This document shows, in pieces, positions 45,820 to 64,000 of a stretch of DNA of 64,000 bases. The notes under the pieces are model-generated. The model ran no database searches, had not been told where the DNA came from, and saw nothing but the letters and a program-made list of their open reading frames with translations. This DNA is from Flaccisagitta enflata (Eukaryota > Chaetognatha > Sagittoidea > Aphragmophora): assembly GCA_965153355.1 (NCBI GenBank), contig OZ231126.1:4712001-4776000 (forward strand), read 5' to 3'. Position 1 is the stretch's first letter; the number at the start of each line of letters is the position of its first letter. A program made the position numbers and the translations under genes.

Positions 45820-46140
45820 TTGAGCATTTTATCTCATTTAGCTCATTTAGCTCAGTCTTTTTTCTGATTTCAAATGTGATAAATGAAAGCATGTCAGTCG
45901 GCAGAGCTGCTTATCTGTGAGGGTGTTTTTAAGTATTCTAGCTCATTTAGCTTATTTAGCTCGCTCTTTTTTTCTGATTTTAAATAGGATGAATGAATAA
46001 ATGTTTTGATTTGGACATGCAAATGCTGGAAAGCATGTCAGTGAGCATAGCTGGTTGTGTGGTTGAGTGATTCTGAATATTTTTGCTCATCTAGCTTATT
46101 TGGCTCAGTCCTATTTCTTCTGATTATTAGTGCCATCAAT
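45820..46140. repeat. Degenerate tandem duplication
   Basis: The words GCTCATTTAGCTYATTT, TTTTTTCTGATTT and GAAAGCATGTCAGT recur about every 110 bp (three times). Confidence 0.55.
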
Positions 46141-46278
46141 ACATTTCTTGATTTGATCTTTCAAAAAAAAAAATTTCAGTAACTGCACTGAAGACCAAGG
46201 CTTGGTAAAAAGTGACCAATGCTTACGACTTTTTTCCTCACGGCGACAGCCGCCATTGCTGGTAAAGATGACGATGAT

Positions 46279-46856
<578 letters not shown>

Positions 46857-47156
46857 AGAAATAAAATTTGAGAAGATTTTGTAGTTTTAGCGCTTCTTAA
46901 ATATGACAGGACAATTGATCACCATTTGAACCCAGAATTGTTTATCACTCTATGGGGTGGCAAGTCAACGACATTTTGTCGATGCGAGGAAGAAAATCAA
47001 ATGATGGGGGGGAGGAGGGAGGGGGGGTGGAGAGAGGAAGAATAAGAAGAATATTATGTAAACAAGGTTTTTTTTCAGCCTCTGTCGAGTATTTCTCATT
47101 TTTCCACCCGATTCAAAATTGTGAGTGCCAAAAAAATCGCGTCGCTCTCGAGTTTT

Positions 47157-47306
47157 TAGTTGCGGACACGCAACTCTATAAGAGGCTTTGTCCGTCCGTC
47201 CGTCCGTCGGTCCGTCCGGGGTCATCGAGTTGAAAAGTGGGAAAACGGGCATTTCCGCCCCTGCCCACCCGTCCGCAACTGGTATTGGCCGTGTATCCGG
47301 CCTTGT
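47157..47306 (-). repeat. Hairpin-ended dispersed repeat, family A with code AGTTGCGGAC
   Basis: Plus strand: TAGTTGCGGACACGCAACT hairpin (47158-47175), CTATAAGAGGCTTTGTCCG, GTCC block, CCCCTGCCCACCC, then GTCCGCAACT at 47271-47280 (the tag on the minus strand), GTGTATCCGGCCTTGTT. The tag matches the hairpin arm exactly. Confidence 0.85.
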
Positions 47307-47440
47307 TGGGTAAAATTCGTAAGCGCATTTCAAATGTTGAAATTGTCGGCCTGTATTCAAATTCGATGGTAAAAGTTGGCTGGAATTGACAGATATCGAT
47401 CAAGATTGTTATCTCTTGCAAGCAAGAAACCAACGGGCGT

Positions 47441-47466
47441 TGTCCGTCCGTCCGTCCGTCCGTCAG
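47441..47466. repeat. GTCC units
   Basis: Six GTCC units next to GTCAGTTTGACC, probably a remnant of the families above. Confidence 0.6.
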
Positions 47467-47573
47467 TTTGACCGCCCATCCCAACGTAGCTCCTATATAC
47501 CCCCGATGCAGACCGGGTACCAGCCAACCGCCTTGACTACCCAAAACACCATCCGTCCGTCGTGACGGTTGCA

Positions 47574-47656
<83 letters not shown>

Positions 47657-47663
47657 AAGAATA

Positions 47664-47749
<86 letters not shown>

Positions 47750-47912
47750 AATGATGATGATGATGATGATAATGATAACGATAACGATGATGATGATGAT
47801 GATGATGATAATGATGATGATGACGGTGATGATGATGATGATGATGATGATGAAGATGTTGATGATGATAATGATAACGATAACGATAACGATGACGATG
47901 ATGATGATGATA

Positions 47913-47944
<32 letters not shown>

Positions 47945-47945
47945 A

Positions 47946-48033
<88 letters not shown>

Positions 48034-48089
48034 CAATTGTAATGATAATGATGATGTTGATGATGGTAATTATGATGAACATGACAAAA

Positions 48090-48138
<49 letters not shown>

Positions 48139-48152
48139 CAATGACGATGATG
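47574..48152. repeat. GAT trinucleotide microsatellite, about 580 bp
   Basis: Long GAT array with GATAAC and GACGAT variants; ends about 40 bp before the candidate exon at 48191. Confidence 0.95.
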
Positions 48153-48190
48153 CTTCGGTTCATCGGTCCCTATCTTGATTTCCAAATCAG

Positions 48191-48473
48191 GTCTGATGGT
48201 CGTCGGCGTCCATCTTTCTGGGGTCAATGGCCTTCGTGGGATGAAGGTCCCCGTCGAGAACATCATTGGGGCAGGAGACCTTCCGGGGGCAGGAGACCTG
48301 GTGGCAGGAGACCCAACGGGGGCAGGAGACCTCCCGACGGAGCTTATTGGATGTGGAGTGGTGGATCTGCCGATTACACAGCCTCCACTCTGCCTCCTCT
48401 TCCTCCTCCTCCTTCGGCTCAATCACCCTTTCGAGGACCAAGAGAATCCAAGCGACCTTCATACATTCCTAAA
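48191..48473 (+). CDS. Candidate coding exon, possibly of the DEG/ENaC gene
   Basis: 283-nt open segment between TTTCCAAATCAG and GTGAGT. Read in the supported frame it is Arg/Gly/Pro/Trp-rich: RRRPSFWGQWPSWDEGPRR, then GGRRPGGRRPNGGRRPP and YWMWSGGSADYT, ending KRPSYIPK. It ends in phase 0, and the next recognised exon (49424) begins in phase 0. Such a segment could be a cytoplasmic or linker part of the channel, but it shows no family motif or membrane segment, and splice sites alone are weak evidence. A MITE starts 8 bp past its end. Confidence 0.4.
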
Positions 48474-48481
48474 GTGAGTTA

Positions 48482-49085
48482 ACACCCCTGACAAAATTAG
48501 GCGAACTGGGAACATATGCCTTAGAGATTGAAAGATTGGCCCCAGCTCTACAAGATTTGGCATGGAAATAGCAAAAATATCATGTACTTTGACATAGTGG
48601 AGCAACAGAGTGAAGTTGTTAAACGGTAGAAGGGCGAGACGGTAATAAGTCAGAATTGGCAAATCGGATTTTAACTGATTTTCCCCACATTATTGCCACA
48701 TGAAGATGGCACGTATTTATAGCTGTTTTTCGTGGTCTCTACCCAAGCCATTTGACTTGGAGTGATGGAGACTTATCACTTTGATGATTATAAGGAAGTT
48801 GGGGCCAAAAAATGGTCAGGGGCAGCCCCTAAAACAGATAAAATTGTACTCGATGTAACTTAGTAATAATGGACAAAGTGGGACTGTCTTCTGTCAGAAA
48901 ATGGTGTCATAAGGACTTTAATAGGCTTTAAACCTGGATATTGAATATTTTTTGTCAGAACGTGAACGGAATTTACTCCAGATTATGTGGAAATATCCCA
49001 AACGGTCATTCAAATCACTTTGTTGCACTCAAATAGATGATATTCAACCTCAGTTCGCCTAATTTTGTCAGCCTGTCAGGGGTGT
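48482..49085. mobile_element. MITE with TA target duplication, 604 bp
   Basis: Ends ACACCCCTGACA plus AAATTAGGCGAACTGRG at the left and the reverse complement at the right (49049-49085), flanked by TA (48480-48481 and 49086-49087). The right copy has an extra GCCTGTCA-like eight bases in the inverted repeat. No transposase. Confidence 0.8.
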
Positions 49086-49087
49086 TA

Positions 49088-49372
49088 CCAATAAACAAGT
49101 AACTCGGGATTACAATATCGTCGCAGAGAACTCAACAGGGGCGTACAACTCCCTCCATCCCCTTTATACACAAAATCAATCTCAACCCCATGTTTCCACC
49201 CCATGTTTCCACACCTTCCGACTCAAGAGAGACTCGTGGACGGAGGGACAAATGGACGAATGGACAGATAGCTTGACTGCTGGATGGATGGATGGACGGA
49301 CGGACGGGCAGATAGATGTAGGGACGGGTGGACGGACGGACGGATGGACAGATTTTTCCTGTTAGTTTACTT
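49088..49372 (+). repeat. Family E repeat and GGAC/GGAT units
   Basis: Head GGGATTACAATATCGTCGCAG and GGGGCGTACAACTCCC, then tetranucleotides GGACGGAC/GGATGGAT (49230-49350). Confidence 0.5.
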
Positions 49373-49423
49373 TCATATCACCTCTTCCTTCCCCCCCCCC
49401 CCCACTTCCCCACCTGGAAATAG

Positions 49424-58716
<9,293 letters not shown>

Positions 58717-58785
58717 ACATGTATGACAGAAAATCATATTCATTTGTCAAATCATCTAATCATTGACCTGAATCTTTAAATCATA

Positions 58786-58791
58786 ATTAAA
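58786..58791 (+). terminator. Possible polyadenylation signal ATTAAA
   Basis: ATTAAA 70 bp after the DEG/ENaC stop codon; the common variant of AATAAA. Confidence 0.4.
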
Positions 58792-58887
58792 ACAATAAGA
58801 GCTTGAATTGATTGATTGAATTGTAAGAGCTGTAGATTTTGTTTTTAACGATATCTCTTAGATTGAACATGAATGAGAATATCAATT

Positions 58888-59084
58888 TTTTAGTCGCTTG
58901 CTACGCAACTCTATACCCCGCTTAGTCCGCCGGTCACTTGGTTGGCCCCCCTTTTGGGCAGCGGCTCCAAAGGGGTCGATGACCTATGCTTTCACACATA
59001 TGGGGAAATTTCTCTTTCTCATCCATCTATCCGTCCGTCTGTCTGTCCGTCTGTCCGTCCAACTGTCCGTCCGAACGTCTGTCC

Positions 59085-59139
<55 letters not shown>

Positions 59140-59790
59140 CGTCCGTCCGTCCGTCCGTCCGTCCGTCCGTCCGTCCATCTGTCCACCCCCCCGAGCGCGA
59201 GGCTCAAATCCCAGTCCCGAGACCTAAATTCCAGCCTCATGGCCCAAATCCTAGCCTCAAGGCCTAAATCCTAGCCTGGAGGGCCAAATTCTAGCCTGGA
59301 GGCCCAAATCCTAGCCCAGAGGCCCAAATCCAAGCCTTGAGGCCAAAATCCCAGCCAAGAGACCCAGATTCCAGCCTCCAGGCTAGAATTTGGGCCTCTA
59401 GGCTAGGATTTGGGCCATGAGGCTAGGATTTGGGCCATGAGGCTGGGATTTGGGTCTTGGGACTGGGATTCAAGCCTCGAGACTGGGGAGAGGGCAAACA
59501 GACTGACGGATGAACGGATGGACGGAGGAGAAGGAGAAAATTCCCCATATGTGTGAAAGCATAGGTCATCGACCCCTTCGGGGCCGCTGCCCTGTTTCCC
59601 CTTCAACTTCTAAAACAACCTACTTAGGCAGGGCACGGGTACTGCTGACCATCTAACGCTTTTGCGACTATTATTCCTTTTGGGCGTTTTTTAGCTTTTT
59701 GAGCTCACTGCTCCTGCTCAAATGCCCAAGTAACCTTTTCTATCACTGCCCCCGCCCATCTGAATGCGACTGTATCCGGCCTTGTTGATC
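58888..59790 (-). repeat. Family A repeat split by a family D element
   Basis: Plus strand: TTTTTAGTCGCTTGCTACGC hairpin end, CCCCGCTTAGTCC, GGTCACTTGG; then the D3 foldback (58956-59592) and its tail; then GAGCTCACTGCTCCTGCTC, CTGCCCCCGCCCATC, GAATGCGACT, GTATCCGGCCTTGTT (to 59785). The interruption dates D3 as younger than this family A copy. Confidence 0.7.
58956..59660. mobile_element. Foldback element, family D (copy D3)
   Basis: Left arm GGGCAGCGGCTCCAAAGG to about 59018; the right arm, its reverse complement, at 59530-59592. Interior: GTCC/GTCT array (59033-59180), then GGCCTAAATCCTAGCC units in one orientation and the opposite orientation after about 59375. The tail GGGTACTGCTGACCAT (59635-59651) is shared with D1. 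Confidence 0.8.
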
Positions 59791-60130
59791 TGCAAATGAA
59801 TAACCAGTTGTGTGCCCTCAACTATCGGTCTGTCTGACCATTTGACGCTTTTGACATAACTTTTTTTTGATTGTGTGCAAATTTTGCATAACCTTATATT
59901 GCATGTATGAGTCAGGTTGAATCACTTTGAATCTGGTTGAATCAGGTTGAATCAGGTTAATAAGATGATGAACATTGCAACTGAATATCATCTAGCTACT
60001 GATAGAATGATTTGATGTACTGATGAAAGTCGGGCTATTGCTAATGGTGCCTGTTTACAAAAGTTAGTATGATCCTTTTATAGAAATGCTTGCACCCTCC
60101 TTTCTATAAACTTTTTACCTCATAAACAGT

Positions 60131-60352
60131 AATGCAAGATTACAATACTGTCGGCTTATCACCGGATTGGTGGGCAGGGGTGTATGTGTACCCCTACCCC
60201 CCTCCGTGCAAACGCAAACACAGCTTGGGCATTTGAAATGAAATTTTCACACTTTCCAACTGGGTCATCAGGGACAAATGGACCCATGTCATGGACCAAA
60301 AGACCAACCAAATGACAAAGCCTCTTATAGAATCGCGAGTCTGTGACTCAAA
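60131..60352 (+). repeat. Dispersed repeat, family E
   Basis: AAGATTACAATACTGTCGGC, GGTGGGCAGGGGTGTATG, ACTTTCCAACTGGGTCATC, GACAAAGCCTCTTATAGAATCGCGAGTC. Head as at 49105; the end resembles the CTTATAGAGTCGCG hairpin of family A. Confidence 0.55.
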
Positions 60353-60790
60353 ATGCGCAAAAAAATGGTTTTTGTTCAATGCATAATTGAAAAACAAAAG
60401 AAGGACAACTCATGAGTCAGTATTCAGGGCAAATTTGCTGATCAGAAAATTCAACTTCTTTCTATTTGTTAGACATTCAGTACCTGAGTGAAATCCACGG
60501 AACTGACAAATGATAGTATCAGAAGCATTTAGAAATGGCGGAATAGTCTATTGATGAGAAAATCAAAAGATGAGAACAGTCTTACAAATAAAAGACAATT
60601 ATAAGTATTCAATCTGATTACAACACTTCACACATACAAATTTGAGTTTTGGAAATCATCACTTTACTGATAAATATAAATGGATGGAGAGAGTCAATGT
60701 AAAAATGCTGCATGAAGGCCATTTAGCGGTGGAAATGCTTAAAGATCAATTAAAAGGTATGAAGCGCTGCTTAAATATGCATTGAGATGA
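60353..60790. other. Unique sequence, nothing recognised
   Basis: AT-rich; no supported feature. Confidence 0.35.
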
Positions 60791-60794
60791 TAAA

Positions 60795-61230
60795 TGGAAA
60801 AAAGATTCACATTTAAGGGAGCGCAAGATAAATCATTATTATGTTTGCCAGGGTGGCTAAAAAAAGCCAAGATTTTACTCCCTCCCGCAAAAATGTTTTT
60901 TCTTTGCAAAAATGCTTTCAAATGAGCCATTTCCTGACTTTCAAATCGATTTGGAATTACGTTATCATGACCCTGAAGTTTCCATAGGTATGTAAGACTG
61001 TCAAAATTTTCATAATGAAATCAATGATTGAAATAATTATTCTAATGCAAACTTAAACCACACCCTAACAATGGTTTCTGGTCAAATTGACAGTTCTGCA
61101 ATGGATCATTTGAAAGAATTTTTGCAAAGGAAAAACATTTTTGTAGGGGGAAGTTCACTCTTGGCTTTTCTAGGCACCGTGGCAAACATAATAATTCTTT
61201 TAAGTTCTTACATTGAAAGACAACACTATT
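60795..61230. mobile_element. Imperfect foldback, arms about 130 bp
   Basis: 60795-60930 and 61097-61215 are inverted, diverged copies (shared TTTGCAAAGRAAAAACATTTTT, TTATTATGTTTGCCA and TTGGCTTTT words). As they are inverted copies, similar peptides can be read on opposite strands. No target duplication recognised. Confidence 0.6.
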
Positions 61231-61267
61231 TAATCATTTTTTCTTTTAGAAATTTAACTGCCCCTCA

Positions 61268-63320
61268 CGAAAAATAAACAAAGCTCTAGATCAACAAAAA
61301 TTGGTATTGACAGTTTTTAACATTTTTTTCAGAACAATCAATGCTTACCTTGCAGTTTGGATTTCATCTAGTTTAACAAATCAAAAATATAATCCACTCC
61401 AGTGAACAAGTCAAACTACAACTACAACTAAATATATCAAATATTGGGGATATTTTTTGGATACTCGTACCTTATGATGTTTTATATACAAAAATATTGA
61501 AGGCCCAGATTTGTAGAATGAAGAACATTTTTAGTCAAAAATAAACTGAGGAGCATTAAACTGAAAGTTTTGATCAGATTCTTTTATCCAGATGATAACC
61601 TGCGCTTGAGTTCTTGGCAATCTATCCAATAAACAGACTACCTCCATGTACAGAAGCTGTAGCTGACCAACAATCAGTACAGTTTATTCTAAGTGAGGAC
61701 AAAGTCAATGAGGACATGAGGCTGAAATTCTGCCAATGTTTGAGGACATTTTCAGGACAAGCGCATCTCAAATTCAGGGAGAATTTGTTTCTGATTCATG
61801 ATTTTGATTATATGGATGGATATACATACATAAGTCAATCTTCAAAATAGGAAATGATGATGATTTGTTTGTACCCATCAATTATGTTCCCTATCTAAGC
61901 ATATACAAAATTACTTTATTCAAGCAAACTGATATTAGGTAAGAAACTAGTTATCATTATTCAAATTAGATTATCACATTGTCATAGTACAACCTTTCAA
62001 AACATCCAAATCACAATAAAAATATTTCAGCCTAAAATTTGTAAAAATTTCCAGCTCCAGGAAAATTTCATTTGTCCTCATAAAAAAGAATCAAGGGATT
62101 TTTTAGATGAAAGCAAAGCAGAAAAAATTTCAAGGGGCAAAATTTGAGGTAGAGAGTTTCCAATCAATTGGTGTTTTAAGATCAATTATAAAGATTTTTC
62201 ATCATACTTTATATAGTCCTCAAAAGTCCTGGGTAATACCTGATCATCTTTCGGAAACACTTGTTAGATTTATGAACACATACTTTTCAGTACTTACACC
62301 AGTTGATAAGGATATCATTAGATTTGCATTTTAAGGTGAAATGCGTGTTTGTTTCACGGCCTGTAACCACTAACCAATCAAACTTTACTGATTTTATCAT
62401 TTAACTGGTCTTGGTTTACAAAAATGTGTTGGACAATACTTTTTGAGATAGAAGTAGGCAATTATTTGTAGATATTTTTGCCATGCAATTGGAGCGAAAT
62501 AGATGGTTGCTGCATCCCTCACACTTAATTGATAAGCAGAAATGATTGAATGTTGCTAAGACTGAATTACAATGACCTTGGGCTTGATAATTCCTGATTG
62601 GAAGATGTATCTTTGTCATCAAAAGTTAGTCAAATTTGGCTTACTTTTCCTCTCTATCCAGTTTGCAACTCATTGCTTTGTTTGGGATGCAAATTGAAAA
62701 GAATGGCAGTTTACTGAAGATGATGGAAATTGAAATGCATGCAAATGAGCGGAATCATTTTTTTGAAAAAAATTTATAGGAAGTGCATCAAAATGTTTTG
62801 AGAGTTTCTACAACTCAGAATATTCCATTCCTCTTTTAGTTACTCATTCTATGTGATCTGGATTTAGATTGTTGAGTATTAACACCATCCAATTTTTAAT
62901 GTCAACCAAACAAGCTTGACAATTGAATAATCAATCAATCATAGCCTGGCATCGATGAGTTTTTAGCCTACAGTAAGTTTTGAATGAAGAATTCTTCTTT
63001 TGATTTTCTTGATTTCTTGTATGTATTCTTAAACCATGTGAACATGGATTGTCATTTATGCAGTGCTCATGAATCCATGGTGACATGCTTTGAATATTTT
63101 TCTTGTATTTTTAGCAAAATAAAAAATACTAGTTGGCTTGCATCGTTTTCATACAGCATTCACAAAGACATAGTTTGCTTGTTGTAAGTTTTATCAAGCA
63201 TCCATGAGTACATCACTGACTTGTTTTGTGATTTTTATCAAGCATCCACAAAGACGAGACTCGTTGGTTGGTTGTGTCAGTCAATCAAGCATATATGAAG
63301 AAACACTATTCTATATTCAT
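61268..63320. other. AT-rich intergenic sequence, nothing recognised
   Basis: About 2 kb between repeats and the right-hand gene. Short plus-strand open frames (for example 62107-62334, 75 codons) have no motif. The right part may hold the 3' UTR of the minus-strand gene ending at 63324; direct repeats of ATCAAGCATCCA occur near 63195-63330. Confidence 0.35.
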
Positions 63321-63323
63321 TTA

Positions 63324-63465
63324 TCAAGCATCAATTGAGTCTCGGGTGCCGCTTGCTTTCATAGCATCCAAGACTTTAATCCTGGCCATGGCCGCCTTCA
63401 TCTTCACAACGAACAACTTTCTGTCGCGTTCAACCAACTTCGTAAAGTTCTCAACACGACAATAT
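63324..63465 (-). CDS. Last coding exon of a right-hand gene (SIDT-like?)
   Basis: On the minus strand a strong acceptor (a long TTTCTCTCT/CTTTCTTC tract then CCACAACAG) opens a frame of 46 codons ending TGA at 63324: YCRVENFTKLVERDRKLFVV, then KMKAAMARIKVLDAMKASGT and RDSIDA. It begins with the last base of a split codon, matching the phase of the exon at 63886. Basic, amphipathic and probably cytoplasmic. No family assigned from this exon alone. Confidence 0.6.
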
Positions 63466-63479
63466 CTGTTGTGGGGGGA

Positions 63480-63535
63480 TGATAAGGTGAAGAAAGAAAA
63501 AAAGAGAGAGAAAGGGGGGGGGTTGCAAGATGGAT
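63480..63535. repeat. Purine-rich tract (polypyrimidine tract of the minus-strand intron)
   Basis: GAAGAAAGAAAAAAAGAGAG followed by a G-run on the plus strand; it is the pyrimidine tract of the acceptor at 63465. Confidence 0.6.
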
Positions 63536-63655
63536 CAGGAATGTGTCATTAAAGGGGAACTTTTTTCAAGGGAATGTGTTTATTTTGAATCTGTAGAGAA
63601 AACAGGATGAATGGATGAAGCAACACATAATTGAATGGATGAAAGAATGCATAAT

Positions 63656-63878
63656 TGAATGAATGAATGAATGAATGAATGAATGAATGAATGAATGAAT
63701 GAATGAATGAATGAATGAATCAATGAATCAATGAATATAATGAATGAATAAATGAGTGAATGAAATAATGAATGGATGAATAGATAGATGAATGAATGAA
63801 CGAATGAATGAATGAATGAATGAATGAATGAATGAATGAATGAATGAATGAATGAATGAATGAATGAATGAATGAATG
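63656..63878. repeat. TGAA tetranucleotide microsatellite
   Basis: About 50 TGAA units with variants, within the intron of the minus-strand gene and ending eight bases from its donor. Confidence 0.95.
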
Positions 63879-63885
63879 ATTGTAC

Positions 63886-64000
63886 CTGCAAGGGAAGGAG
63901 AGGGCGATGGCTCTGACACCAGACAATAGTAGACCACATGAAGACAAGAAATGCCAAATGTCGTGGGAGTCGTAGAAATTCAGAAATAAGCATTCCTTGT
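63886..64000 (-). CDS. Exon with HDIWHFLS motif, SID-1/SIDT-like membrane protein (runs off window)
   Basis: Minus-strand open segment from the window edge to donor GCAG/GTACAA, phase 2. It reads KECLFLNFYDSHDIWHFLSS then CGLLLSGVRAIALSFPC. An Asp-x-His-Asp-x-Trp-His-Phe-Leu-Ser motif near the C-terminus is characteristic of SID-1/SIDT (ChUP, CREST-superfamily) multi-pass membrane proteins, implicated in RNA or lipid transport. The following sequence lacks the usual Leu-Asp-Asp-Asp-Leu ending, and the spliced C-terminus (63324-63465) is unlike the family, so the assignment rests on one motif. Confidence 0.55.

Noticed and set aside
47065-47120. Possible channel exon after TTTTTTTTCAG encoding SVEYFSFFHPIQNCE
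   Set aside because: No family match, short, and runs into a family A repeat.
60739-61277. Two similar peptides on opposite strands (MAHLKAFLQRKN and MDHLKEFLQRKN) as paralogous genes
   Set aside because: They are the two arms of a foldback, so the similarity is structural.
62107-62334. 75-codon frame
   Set aside because: No motif or supporting context in AT-rich DNA.

Overview
This is a repeat-rich piece of an animal nuclear genome. It has spliced genes with GT-AG introns, a DEG/ENaC-type channel gene (a metazoan family), a BEL/Pao LTR retrotransposon, and very many microsatellites and short inverted-repeat elements. Degenerate interstitial TTAGGG repeats at about 10.55 kb weakly favour a lineage outside arthropods (usually TTAGG) and nematodes (usually TTAGGC). 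I cannot name a species.

Layout. 0-11 kb: no gene; GAT, pyrimidine, TG, GA and TC microsatellites, a 22-copy 80-bp satellite (4251-6049), and many copies of a short dispersed repeat with a hairpin end. 11.5-35.3 kb, minus strand: a MYND-zinc-finger-like protein gene whose three recognised exons (35280-34515, 12931-12717, 12402-11527) join in phase into 618 codons plus stop. Its 21.6-kb intron holds a 13.4-kb BEL/Pao retrotransposon (18672-32057, same strand) with two ~907-bp LTRs, a GTATA target duplication, gag, pol, and two further ORFs 3' of pol. 35.3-48 kb: no gene recognised; MITEs, foldback elements and long microsatellites. 48.2-58.7 kb, plus strand: a DEG/ENaC ion-channel gene. Ten exons (49424-58716) join in phase to 900 codons plus stop, and one more candidate exon lies at 48191-48473; exons for the first membrane segment were not found. 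The channel has about 400 residues of low-complexity sequence before the second membrane segment and an unusual Gly-Phe-Cys at the selectivity-filter position. 58.9-63.3 kb: nested foldback repeats, then AT-rich sequence. 63.3-64.0 kb, minus strand: the last two exons of a gene entering from the right, with an HDIWHFLS motif like that of SID-1/SIDT membrane proteins.

The most unusual signal is in the dispersed repeats. In one family (about 20 copies) a 10-base internal tag is repeated as the reverse complement in the 3' arm of the terminal hairpin. The 10-base sequence differs between copies, but tag and hairpin match within a copy. A second family (three copies) is a large foldback whose two arms agree within a copy but differ in a box between copies. 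The host genes show no functional link to each other.
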